This document shows positions 16,902-25,815 of a stretch of 64,000 nucleotides of DNA, one piece after another. The stretch is from Bacteroidales bacterium UBA4116 (GTDB lineage: Bacteria > Bacteroidota > Bacteroidia > Bacteroidales > Tannerellaceae): the NCBI GenBank assembly GCA_002381645.1, contig DFXE01000010.1, positions 286,663-350,662 of the forward strand, in the 5' to 3' direction. Position 1 is the stretch's first letter, and each line of letters starts with the position of its first letter. Under the pieces are notes generated by a model. It was given only the letters and a program-made list of their open reading frames with translations. It was not told the origin of the DNA and ran no database searches. A program made the translations under genes and the position numbers.

Positions 16902-17927
16902 ATGATGAACAAACAAAATACAACAAAAGAAATCGATGCGCTGATTGCAGGCTATTTATCAGATGGCTTGGAGGTAGAAAAACATATTATATTAAAACAA
17001 TGGATAAATGCATCACCGGAAAACAGAAAATATTTTAATGATTCGCAGGAAATATGGTTTACAAGCACTGTGCTAGGGCACGAAAAACGGTTTAATAAAA
17101 ATGAAGGATACAAAAGGTTCTTAGCCCGTAAAAGCAAATATACACAAAGAGCTTTTCCGCTAACCGGTCCGTCAATTTTCCGCATATTCCTTTACAGTGC
17201 TGCTGCCATTGTACTGTTACTAATTGTTTCATACATGTCATATTCCAAAGGGGAAGACAAGTTGAAAAATAAGTTTGCAGAAGTAGTTATTGAAGTACCT
17301 TTTGGCTCAAATACAAAAATGTATCTTCCGGATGGTACTATTGCCTGGTTAAATGCCGGTTCGAAAATTTCATATTCACAAGGATTCGGAGTAAATGAAA
17401 GAATTATTCAACTCAAGGGGGAAGCTTATTTTGAAGTTATCAAAAATGAAATGCCTTTTTCTGTAAAAACAGAAGAGTTATATGTAGATGTATTAGGGAC
17501 AAAATTTAATTTCAGGAATTATCCGGAAGATAATGAAGCAATTGTTAGTTTACTTGAAGGAATAATATTAGTAAATAATACGATCAAGCCGGATGATCAA
17601 ATGAAACTTTTACCTGACCAAAGGGTATTTCTCAATAAAAATAGTGGAGAAATGCGTATGAGCCACGTCAATGCAGCTTATACTGCCCAATGGACCAAAG
17701 GGTTTCTGTTTTTTGATGAAGAATTGTTGCCCGATATAACAAAAGAACTGGAAAGAAGTTATCATGTAAAGATCAATCTGAAAGATCAATCATTAGAAAC
17801 ATTCCGTTTCTACGGTAATTTCGAAAGAAAGGAACATACCATTGAGGAAATAATGGATATTCTTGCATCTACGAATAAAATAAAATACAAAATCAATGGA
17901 AAGAATATTGAATTAAGCTCAAATTAA
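16902..17927 (+). CDS. FecR-family anti-sigma factor
   Basis: About 341 residues. A cytoplasmic N-terminal part binds the sigma factor in this family. One membrane segment follows (IFRIFLYSAAAIVLLLIVSY), then a FecR domain (VEVPFGSNTKMYLPDGTIAWLNAGS is its typical start, split here by the limit on quoting: VPFGSNTKMYLPDG and TIAWLNAGSK), and a C-terminal DUF4974 domain (FEDEELLPDI-type: FFDEELLPDITKELERSY). It senses the plug/STN state of the partner SusC protein across the periplasm. Starts at 16878, 16902 and 16905 are possible; the middle one is chosen because the family usually begins shortly before the DALIAGYLSDG-like helix. It sits between the sigma factor and SusC genes. Confidence 0.9.
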   Translation: MMNKQNTTKEIDALIAGYLSDGLEVEKHIILKQWINASPENRKYFNDSQEIWFTSTVLGHEKRFNKNEGYKRFLARKSKYTQRAFPLTGPSIFRIFLYSAAAIVLLLIVSYMSYSKGEDKLKNKFAEVVIEVPFGSNTKMYLPDGTIAWLNAGSKISYSQGFGVNERIIQLKGEAYFEVIKNEMPFSVKTEELYVDVLGTKFNFRNYPEDNEAIVSLLEGIILVNNTIKPDDQMKLLPDQRVFLNKNSGEMRMSHVNAAYTAQWTKGFLFFDEELLPDITKELERSYHVKINLKDQSLETFRFYGNFERKEHTIEEIMDILASTNKIKYKINGKNIELSSN

Positions 17928-18010
17928 AAGACAGGTACCCGTCAATATTACCATTTTATTAACGTTCAAAAATACTATAAAACCATGGATACAAGTTAGA
18001 AAAACGTAGA

Positions 18011-18073
18011 ACCGATCAAGAAATAAAGAATCGAGAGAAAGGCTGAAAGTCCCTCGATTCCGTATCAATCGGT
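18011..18073 (+). promoter_or_regulatory. structured leader before the SusC gene
   Basis: The 235-base gap between the FecR and SusC genes contains nested inverted repeats: ACCGAT (18011-18016) with ATCGGT (18068-18073) enclosing GAATCGAG (18028-18035) with CTCGATTC (18053-18060). The segment is less AT-rich than its flanks. It could be a folded 5' leader or the target of a small RNA. No known riboswitch class is recognised. Confidence 0.4.
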
Positions 18074-18162
18074 CCCTTGCGAAGTGAGATTCCGAAAGTA
18101 GCGTCAAAGATAATAAAAACTCTGCTTTCCAAGTTATTACCATTCATTAATTCTAATTTATT

Positions 18163-21100
18163 ATGAAACACAAAAAAAAGGCCATTTGTATGGTCCTGGG
18201 AATGTTTTGCCTCGCTTTAACCATTTCGGCGCAAAACATAAACCTCCAACTAAGCCATTCAACGGTTAAAAATGCCATGGAATTGTTAAAAAACCAGTAC
18301 GGTTATTCATTTGTTTTTGAATCTGCGGACGTAGACACCAAAAAAATCATAACCGTAAATGTAAGAAACCGCTCGATTGAAGATGCAATCCAACAAATAC
18401 TCAAAGGTCAGGATCTGACATATGAAATCAGGAGTAAAAATATAATTATCAAAAAGAATTTGCCACTGACTACCTCCGGCGATCAGAATAAAAAGACAAT
18501 AACAGGTATTGTTAGGGATGATAATGGAACGCCGGTGATAGGGGCCAATGTTGTAGAGAAAGGAACGACAAATGGCATTATAACCGATATGAACGGATAT
18601 TTTTCAATAAAAGTATCCGAAGGTTCATCTCTTCAGGTTTCTTATATCGGATATCTTACACAGGAAATAAGAATCAATGGTCAGGATAACATCAGCATTT
18701 CTCTGAAAGAAGACAGTCAAACGCTGGATGAGGTAGTTGTAATAGGATACGGTACAGTATCTAAACGCGAATTGACCAGCGCCGTGTCACACGTATCCAG
18801 TAAAGATTTCCTTAATATTGGAAGTACCAATCCGGTAATGCAGATACAGGGGAAGGTTGCGGGTGTCTCCATAAATAATACATCATCCGCCGATCCGAAT
18901 TCCACAGCCACTATACAGGTTAGAGGAGTTACTTCCAGACAAAAAGATGCGCTTGGACCATTGATCGTAATTGACGGAATACCTGGTGGCAATCTGCTTA
19001 ATATCAATGAAAACGACATTGAATCTATCGACGTATTGAAAGACGGTGCAGCATCTGCTATTTACGGTACACGCGGTTCGAATGGCGTTATTATCATTAC
19101 AACCAAAAAAGGGCAACGCGACGGTACCTTCCGCACCACCTATACAGGTTATCTGAGTATGGATAAAGCAAAGAAACAATTAAAAGTATTAAGTGCGGAT
19201 GAATTTCGCAAGCATATGCCCGAAAGAGGAAGTGATTTTGGTGCTGACACGGATTGGACGGAAGAACTATTACGTACAGGTTATACTCATAATCATACCA
19301 TACAGGTTAGCGGAGGAACGGCAAAAAATAATTACAGGGCAACGGTAGATGTAAAGGATGGAAAAGGTATCGATATACGTTCAACCCGGAAGGAAATCGG
19401 TGCCAGGTTGTCGGTTGACCATTCCGGGAAAAACGATTTATACAAATTCACGTTTAATGTTGCTCCCCGTAAAATCGATTATGATAATTCAGACTACGCC
19501 ATGTTTGCACAGGCACTGACGTTAAATCCTACGATGCCCGTTATAAATCCGGATAATCCGAAATATTTTTATGAAACAACCGGTTGGGAAGCGGAAAACC
19601 CTGTTGAAAAACTGAAACTCGAAAAGAATAACGGGGTATTGAAATACCTGGATTGGGACGGTACTTTCAAATTAAATCTGTTGCCTCTCTTTACTCCCGA
19701 CAAAAATCATACATTAACTACACAGATCACTTTAGCGCAGCAAATCAATGACGACGACAGATACTGGTACCGTCCTTCCACATCGACATTGGCGATCAAA
19801 ACCGGACGAAAGGGAGAGGCGCGTCAGGACAGGAGAAAAAATGTACAGGAAAGCCTTGAATGGTTAGCTAATTATGCATTTGACCATAACGGACACAATC
19901 TTAAAGCTATGGCGGGTTATTCCTACCAATACTTTCAATATACCCGTTTACAGGCAGAAAATAGCGATTTTACATCCGACGAATTATTATATAATAAATT
20001 GGATAATGGTACCTATAATAAGGAAGCGGTAGGTCGGTTAGGTATGCTTTCCGAAAAAAACGATTCAAAACTGATCGCTTTTTTTGGGCGGATATCCTAC
20101 GACTACGAAGGGAAATATCTTGCTACCGCTTCATTGCGTTATGAAGGCTCGTCGAAGTTCGGTTCCAACAATAAATGGGGGTATTTTCCGGCTGTATCCG
20201 CAGGATGGCGTATAAGTGAAGAATGGTTTATGAAGGATATTGAATGGATTTCCGATTTAAAAATTCGTGCGGATTATGGCGTAACGGGTAACCAAAACTT
20301 CGATAATTACAGATCGTTGGCGACATATGGTGGTGCAGGGCAGGCATATTACGATGGAAGGTATTACCAAGGGTGGGCACCCGACAGAAATACAAATCCA
20401 AATCTAAAATGGGAAAAAGGTAAAAACTGGAACATTGGACTCGACTTTTCTCTTTTCAAAAATATATTGGCGGGAAGTTTTAATTATTTCAACCGTACAC
20501 AACAGGACCTGTTAGGCGATTATAACGTTCCCTTACCACCCCATATTGCAACACAAACATTTGTAAATGTTGGGAGTATGCGGAATCAGGGTTTTGAGTT
20601 GGATATTAACATTCAGGCCGTCAATACCCGTGACTTCACTTACAATATCGGTTTAATTGCATCTACTACAAATAATAAGTTTGTTTCGTTTTCGAATGAC
20701 ATTTATACAGGTCAGAACTATTATTGGCAGGATGGTTTCCCTGCTCCGGGCAGCCCGGGTTCGGTTCAACGGATAGAAGAAGGGAAGCGGATCGGTACAT
20801 TTTACACCTTCGAATATGCCGGAGTAGATGAAACCGGTAACTGGATGGTTTATAATAAAAACGGAGAGAAAATACCGATCAGTGAAGGTACGGATGATGA
20901 TAAACGGGCTGTAGGAAACGGATTACCCAAACTAACTATGTCGCTAAATAACAGTTTCCGGTATAAAGATTTCGATTTAACTCTCTTCTTCAGAGGAAAT
21001 TTCGGTTATCAGGTATATGATATACATAACTTTTACTGGGGACTACAATCTGCCGCTCCAAAGCTGAATGTATTGGAATCTGCATACAAGGAAAACGCAC

Positions 21101-21387
21101 ATATTGTACAGGGAATGAATCAGCATAACAGTTATTTTGTCAAAAATGCAGATTACCTGAAGTTAGATGTGGCGACAATCGGCTATACATGGAAGTCGGA
21201 CAGTAAATGGATAGACGGCTTCCGGGTTTATTTCACAGGTAGGAACCTTATCACTTTCACAGGATATAAAGGAGTAGATCCGGATATATTTCCGGTAAAC
21301 GGCCTGCAACCCGGCATTCCTTCAGACAAAAAAGGGTATTATCCTTCCACACGTCAATATTTGCTCGGGCTACAATTGAATTTCTAA
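18163..21387 (+). CDS. SusC/RagA-family TonB-dependent outer-membrane receptor with STN domain
   Basis: A 1074-residue protein. It has a signal peptide ending near residue 24 (TISAQN), a secretin/TonB STN domain (about 25-105) of the kind that signals to FecR-type anti-sigma factors, a carboxypeptidase-like regulatory domain (ITGIVRDDNGTPVIGANV, about 118-195), the plug (LDEVVVIGYGT, then DPGPLIVIDGIP-type PLIVIDGIPGG and GTRGSNGVIIITTKKG), and a beta-barrel ending in QLNF. In this family a SusD-like lid delivers a large ligand, often a glycan or peptide, for TonB-driven import. The STN domain fits the preceding ECF/FecR pair. The substrate cannot be deduced. Confidence 0.95.
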   Translation: MKHKKKAICMVLGMFCLALTISAQNINLQLSHSTVKNAMELLKNQYGYSFVFESADVDTKKIITVNVRNRSIEDAIQQILKGQDLTYEIRSKNIIIKKNLPLTTSGDQNKKTITGIVRDDNGTPVIGANVVEKGTTNGIITDMNGYFSIKVSEGSSLQVSYIGYLTQEIRINGQDNISISLKEDSQTLDEVVVIGYGTVSKRELTSAVSHVSSKDFLNIGSTNPVMQIQGKVAGVSINNTSSADPNSTATIQVRGVTSRQKDALGPLIVIDGIPGGNLLNINENDIESIDVLKDGAASAIYGTRGSNGVIIITTKKGQRDGTFRTTYTGYLSMDKAKKQLKVLSADEFRKHMPERGSDFGADTDWTEELLRTGYTHNHTIQVSGGTAKNNYRATVDVKDGKGIDIRSTRKEIGARLSVDHSGKNDLYKFTFNVAPRKIDYDNSDYAMFAQALTLNPTMPVINPDNPKYFYETTGWEAENPVEKLKLEKNNGVLKYLDWDGTFKLNLLPLFTPDKNHTLTTQITLAQQINDDDRYWYRPSTSTLAIKTGRKGEARQDRRKNVQESLEWLANYAFDHNGHNLKAMAGYSYQYFQYTRLQAENSDFTSDELLYNKLDNGTYNKEAVGRLGMLSEKNDSKLIAFFGRISYDYEGKYLATASLRYEGSSKFGSNNKWGYFPAVSAGWRISEEWFMKDIEWISDLKIRADYGVTGNQNFDNYRSLATYGGAGQAYYDGRYYQGWAPDRNTNPNLKWEKGKNWNIGLDFSLFKNILAGSFNYFNRTQQDLLGDYNVPLPPHIATQTFVNVGSMRNQGFELDINIQAVNTRDFTYNIGLIASTTNNKFVSFSNDIYTGQNYYWQDGFPAPGSPGSVQRIEEGKRIGTFYTFEYAGVDETGNWMVYNKNGEKIPISEGTDDDKRAVGNGLPKLTMSLNNSFRYKDFDLTLFFRGNFGYQVYDIHNFYWGLQSAAPKLNVLESAYKENAHIVQGMNQHNSYFVKNADYLKLDVATIGYTWKSDSKWIDGFRVYFTGRNLITFTGYKGVDPDIFPVNGLQPGIPSDKKGYYPSTRQYLLGLQLNF

Positions 21388-21494
21388 TTTAAAAACATCG
21401 TATTATGAAACGAGCATGTAAAAACTATTCAAGCCGAAGGCGATGAATAAACCTGCTGCGAGTTCCATAGCTACCTATTAAAATTTTTATTCAT

Positions 21495-23240
21495 ATGAAA
21501 ATAAAACTTTCAGTTAAATATATGGTAATGGGATTATTGATCTGCATTACCGGTTGTACGAATTTGGATGAAAATGTCTATGATATTATCATAGCAGATA
21601 CATTTTATAAAACCAGGGATAATGTTATACAAGGTTTTATACGTCCTTTTGAACATGCTTACTGGTGTGTAAGCGGGGCAAATTTTCAGATACAGGAAAA
21701 TACAGCCGACCACTTTATGACGGCAAACCGGCAGGGACACTGGTTGGACGGACAGAATTACTTCCGGTTGCATTGGCACACGTGGACAATAGACGACAAC
21801 AATCCGCGGGATGCCTGGAATAATAATTTTCAGGGTATCGTATTTTGTAATAGTGCAATAGCTGATTTTAATAAGCTCAACGCTGCAGACTTTGATATGA
21901 AGGACGAAGAATTGGATAATCTGAAAGCCCAGTTGAGGGTATTGAGAGCCTGGTTCTATATCAACCTGCTCGACATGTTCCGTAATATTCCTTTAGCTCT
22001 TGAATTTCCGGATGAAAATATTCATCCCTCCCAGGTTACCCCTAAAGAAACATTTGATTTTATAGAGAAAGATCTTCTCGAAGTTTTACCGTTGCTGGAT
22101 ATAAAACAAGGTTCCGGAGGGAATGAAAATAAACAAGGCTCCTGGAATAAGGCAGGAGCGGCTGCACTTTTGGTTCGTCTATACCTGAATGCAGAAATAT
22201 GGACAGGAGAAGCGCGTTATACCGATTGTGAAACCTACGCAGAAAAAATAATCAACGGAGAATACGGCTCTTATGGCATAGCTTCACGTTGGGATGCTGC
22301 CTTTGACTGGCAAAATGAAACCTGTGAAGAAATTATTTATGCTTTCAGTAGTTCCTACGGATACTCCCATTGGGTATATGATGCCAATATGTTTTGGTGG
22401 GGGGCGCCCTTCAAAGCAGCACCGTATTTTGGATTTAAAGACTGGGGCGATATGAACCACCGTTACGGACTTCAGCCCGGGCTCGACCTCCTGGGAAATG
22501 AATATTCCTTTGAGAACGGCAAACCGGTGGTAAAATTCAAAAAGTATCCCGATGATGTACGGCTAAAGAAATACCGAAACTTAGGAAACTCCACACGTGA
22601 AGGTATGTTTATATATGGCTCGTTGGACTATATCAACGACATAGGGGAAAAACAGTTTATACGGGCCGATAATGATAAATATATGTTATTCCTGCGTGAC
22701 CAGGTAGGTTGGTTTGAAGACACGGATACGCTGAGCATTTCTCCGAATCCTTCAAGCGGTAATCCCGTGATGATATCGGACATTGATCATGCCGACCAGA
22801 ATTCAGGTTGGTGCCTGATAAAATACCCGATTTATCGTTCCAACGATATTGGAAAAATGGAATCGGATTATGCGCTGATCCGTTTAGCAGAAATATACTA
22901 TTCACTTGCCGAATGTAAATTCCGGGCCGGAGACAAAGCATCTGCCGCTAAATTGCTGAATGCCGTAAGGTACAGGTATTACCCCGAAGGGTCATCCAGC
23001 TTGTATAAAGAAGACGGAAGCCAGATAACTGAACAGGAATTGTTAGATGAATGGGGTAGGGAATTTATAGGGGAAAGTCTTCGCCGTACGGTGCTTTGCC
23101 GTTTTGGTGTGTATACCGGAGAATGGTGGGATAAGCAAAAAGAAACGGATGATCATACTACCATTCTTCCAATTGCACGTACCATTCTGGATGCTAATCC
23201 CAACCTGGTACAAAATCCCGGCTATCCCGATAACAAATAA
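21495..23240 (+). CDS. SusD/RagB-family surface lipoprotein
   Basis: A 581-residue lipoprotein with a signal and lipobox ending at Cys (LLICITGCTNLDE). The all-helical SusD/RagB architecture is visible: early TRDNVIQGF and AQLRVLRAWFYINLLDMF, and the conserved C-terminal region YALIRLAEIYYSLAECKFRAGD followed by LLDEWGREFIGE. It pairs with the SusC protein encoded just upstream as the surface substrate-binding lid of the transporter. The 107-base gap between the two genes holds no recognisable gene. Confidence 0.95.
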   Translation: MKIKLSVKYMVMGLLICITGCTNLDENVYDIIIADTFYKTRDNVIQGFIRPFEHAYWCVSGANFQIQENTADHFMTANRQGHWLDGQNYFRLHWHTWTIDDNNPRDAWNNNFQGIVFCNSAIADFNKLNAADFDMKDEELDNLKAQLRVLRAWFYINLLDMFRNIPLALEFPDENIHPSQVTPKETFDFIEKDLLEVLPLLDIKQGSGGNENKQGSWNKAGAAALLVRLYLNAEIWTGEARYTDCETYAEKIINGEYGSYGIASRWDAAFDWQNETCEEIIYAFSSSYGYSHWVYDANMFWWGAPFKAAPYFGFKDWGDMNHRYGLQPGLDLLGNEYSFENGKPVVKFKKYPDDVRLKKYRNLGNSTREGMFIYGSLDYINDIGEKQFIRADNDKYMLFLRDQVGWFEDTDTLSISPNPSSGNPVMISDIDHADQNSGWCLIKYPIYRSNDIGKMESDYALIRLAEIYYSLAECKFRAGDKASAAKLLNAVRYRYYPEGSSSLYKEDGSQITEQELLDEWGREFIGESLRRTVLCRFGVYTGEWWDKQKETDDHTTILPIARTILDANPNLVQNPGYPDNK

Positions 23241-23278
23241 TAAATTAAAATATAGTTAACTACTTAAAAATTAAAAAT

Positions 23279-24631
23279 ATGAAAAGAAGAGATTTTCTTA
23301 CCCATTCGGTATTAATAGGTGCCGGTGTTCCTTTAGGAATGACTCCGGCTGTTTTATCATCCTGTTCAAATAAAAGTACGAAAGATAATATCCATAAATA
23401 CACCCCAGAAGAGTTGGGGATGTATTCATTTGTTGATATGGCTCCCGACGGAAAACCGTTAAAAGCGGCGCTTATCGGTTGTGGAGACAGAGGTACCGGT
23501 GCCGCCACACAGTTTCTGGAGTCTGGTCCGAACGTATCTATTATCGCATTGGGGGATGTTTTTACCGATCGTATGAATACATGTAAGAAAGTTCTTTCCG
23601 ATAAATTCAATAATAATGTAGCAGATTCCAATTGTGTTATAGGATTCGACGCTTATCAGAAAATTATGGCGATGCCGGATGTCGATGTGGTATTGCTGTG
23701 TACACCTACCCATTTCCGACCCGATCATTTTAAAGCGGCCGTAGAAGCCGGAAAACATATCTTTATGGAAAAACCGTGTGCTGTAGATCCGACGGGTATT
23801 CGTACGGTTATCGCTTCTTCAAAAGTTGCTACATCAAAAGGACTGACAGTTATTACCGGAAATCAGCGAAGACACAGGCGGGATTATTGGGAAGCTTACA
23901 TACAGGTAAAAAACGGAATAATAGGAGACCTGGTTTCCGCTTCCGCTCACTGGGATCAGGGAGCCTGGTGGAATAAATTCAAACGTCCGGAATGGAGCGA
24001 TATGGAATATTGCATCCGCAATTGGTTCAACATTAAATGGCTTAGCGGCGACCACCTGCTTGACCAGGCAATTCACAATATTGATATTGCCAACTGGTTC
24101 ATGGGAGAACGTCCGGCATATGCTGTTGGATTCGGAGGACGCGCCCGTCGTTTGACCGGAGATATTTATGATTTCTTTAGTGTAGACTACTATTACAGTA
24201 ACCATAAACGGATGTTGGCTACCGCAAGGCAGATAGACGGATGTGACGGAAATGTCTCAGAACAGGTATTGGGGGCAAAAGGCGTAGCGCAGCTCAACGA
24301 TAGGGGAGAAATAAAAATTGTAGATTATAATGGAAATACTTTGTGGGAATATGATTATCAAAATAAACCTGTAAAAAACCCTTATCAGCAGGAACATATA
24401 CATTTGGTGGAGTCTATACGCCTGGGTAAAAAAATAAATCAGGCTGAAGATTTAGCATACTCAACCCAGGTCGCGATACTCGGGAGGGAAGCAGCTTATA
24501 CCGGCAAACCGATTACATGGGATGAAATCATGGCCTCAAACCTGAGATACGGACCCGAAAAATATGAAATGGGTTCTTTGCCCGATTATCATGAAGGACA
24601 GGCGCCTTTACCCGGAAAGAATCCTGAATAA
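23279..24631 (+). CDS. exported Gfo/Idh/MocA-family oxidoreductase
   Basis: A 450-residue protein with an N-terminal Tat-like leader (MKRRDFLTHSVLIGAGV) ending in a possible lipobox (LSSC), then the NAD(P)-binding Rossmann start AALIGCGDRGTGA and the family motif MEKPCAVDP. A C-terminal alpha/beta domain typical of the family follows. Family members oxidise or reduce sugars and sugar derivatives, and the exported members in Bacteroidota sit in glycan loci. It follows SusD by 38 bases and is closed by a strong terminator, so it is part of the uptake operon. It suggests the imported or surface-processed ligand is a sugar derivative; this is inference. Confidence 0.85.
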   Translation: MKRRDFLTHSVLIGAGVPLGMTPAVLSSCSNKSTKDNIHKYTPEELGMYSFVDMAPDGKPLKAALIGCGDRGTGAATQFLESGPNVSIIALGDVFTDRMNTCKKVLSDKFNNNVADSNCVIGFDAYQKIMAMPDVDVVLLCTPTHFRPDHFKAAVEAGKHIFMEKPCAVDPTGIRTVIASSKVATSKGLTVITGNQRRHRRDYWEAYIQVKNGIIGDLVSASAHWDQGAWWNKFKRPEWSDMEYCIRNWFNIKWLSGDHLLDQAIHNIDIANWFMGERPAYAVGFGGRARRLTGDIYDFFSVDYYYSNHKRMLATARQIDGCDGNVSEQVLGAKGVAQLNDRGEIKIVDYNGNTLWEYDYQNKPVKNPYQQEHIHLVESIRLGKKINQAEDLAYSTQVAILGREAAYTGKPITWDEIMASNLRYGPEKYEMGSLPDYHEGQAPLPGKNPE

Positions 24632-24671
24632 TTAACTTTCTCTTATAAGTAATTCTTCCTCTTGTGTGTCC

Positions 24672-24707
24672 GGCGGTAATGTAGTCTTTATACATTACCG
24701 CCTTTTT
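24672..24707 (+). terminator. rho-independent terminator of the SusCD operon
   Basis: Perfect 12-bp stem GGCGGTAATGTA (24672-24683) / TACATTACCGCC (24691-24702), a seven-base loop, then TTTTT. It lies 40 bases after the oxidoreductase stop codon. Confidence 0.9.
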
Positions 24708-24902
24708 AAAATCCGGATTCCCCGAAAGACCAACTTATGTTTCAGAAATAATATTAGGAAAACCAAGCCAAACAAAAGAACTGGCCGGCAGTTCTCTTGA
24801 AAAAATAGTAAAGTAGGATGAAAATGGTAAAAAAATATAATATATTAAACCTTTTTGGTCAAATCCTCTCTATACTCTGTAACTAAAGAGAAAGGATAGA
24901 AA

Positions 24903-25736
24903 TTGAAAATAATCGGAAAATTAATCATTGCATTAACGGCATTCAGCTTTGCCTGTCAAACACCTAAAACAAGCTCTTTAACTTCAGGATTCATCAGTAA
25001 AACCAGCCATAATGATTCTTTATTGATGGCTGACGCCGGCCCCTATTCTTGGGAAATGAACTTTTTTTATGAAGAACCGGACGAAGAAGAGTTGGGTTAT
25101 CCGTTTAAAGACGTTACACTTACCTTTTCCGCTTCGGATAAATACGATGTGGCTGCAAACGATCCGAAATTGTTTGCCAATGGTAATGTGGAAATTATAG
25201 ACCTGTCGATGTTAACCGACAAAGAATACGCGATGCCTATGAAAGGAGCGCGTATCGTTTCGCGGTATGCCGGCCGAAGGAGAAATCACGCCGGTATGGA
25301 TCTGGCAGGAAGAAGCAGGGATCCTATTTATGCTACCTTCGACGGTGTTGTCAGGGTATCTAAAAGAAGCGACACGTATGGTAATGTAATCGTAGTCCGT
25401 CATTATAATGGCCTGGAGACGGTTTACAGCCACAACTCAAAAAATCTGGTTAAAGCCGGGCAAGAAGTTAAAGCCGGACAACAGATAGCTGTCAGCGGAC
25501 AGACGGGTAGGGCCTATGGCGACCATTTACATTTTGAAGTGAGAATCAATGGCCGGCATTTTAATCCGGAACTTGTCTTTAACTTCAAAGAAGGGAAGTT
25601 GATAGCCAAGAATCTTTATTGTGTACAGAACGGCAATAAAGTAAAAGTAGATAACATAGATCCGCCGCCAACCATGCTGGCACGGCATATATTACCCAGC
25701 GAGGATACATCCATCCTGGATCATGCCAACGGGTAA
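24903..25736 (+). CDS. M23-family (LytM) peptidase lipoprotein
   Basis: A 277-residue protein starting with TTG, preceded by GAAAGGA. The TTG is needed to include the lipoprotein signal (IIALTAFSFAC, Cys near residue 18). The LytM/M23 zinc-peptidase domain (about 105-225) shows the first zinc ligands in RNHAGMDLAG (H-x3-D) and the second H-x-H in DHLHFEVRINGRHFNPE. M23 enzymes cut peptidoglycan peptide cross-links, or serve as regulators if degenerate; both zinc motifs are intact here. It stands alone between two terminators, so it is probably monocistronic. The mature protein should face the periplasm. Confidence 0.9.
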   Translation: MKIIGKLIIALTAFSFACQTPKTSSLTSGFISKTSHNDSLLMADAGPYSWEMNFFYEEPDEEELGYPFKDVTLTFSASDKYDVAANDPKLFANGNVEIIDLSMLTDKEYAMPMKGARIVSRYAGRRRNHAGMDLAGRSRDPIYATFDGVVRVSKRSDTYGNVIVVRHYNGLETVYSHNSKNLVKAGQEVKAGQQIAVSGQTGRAYGDHLHFEVRINGRHFNPELVFNFKEGKLIAKNLYCVQNGNKVKVDNIDPPPTMLARHILPSEDTSILDHANG

Positions 25737-25806
25737 TTATAAACCACAGGTTAAATTTATCCGGACTATCATAAACAATCCGTTTGTTCAATCTGTGGTT
25801 TATAAT
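25736..25806. terminator. bidirectional terminator / palindromic element copy 1
   Basis: Fourteen-bp perfect arms ATTATAAACCACAG (25736-25749) and CTGTGGTTTATAAT (25793-25806), placed between the ends of the convergent M23 and GH9 genes. The interior contains AACAATCCGTTTG and ends in AATCTG, shared with two other intergenic palindromes at 29640 and 33443. Confidence 0.75.
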
Positions 25807-25815
25807 ATATACATA

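Noticed and set aside
21388..21494. Tiny frame MKRACKNYSSRRR between SusC and SusD genes
   Set aside because: Only 13 codons with no support as a gene.
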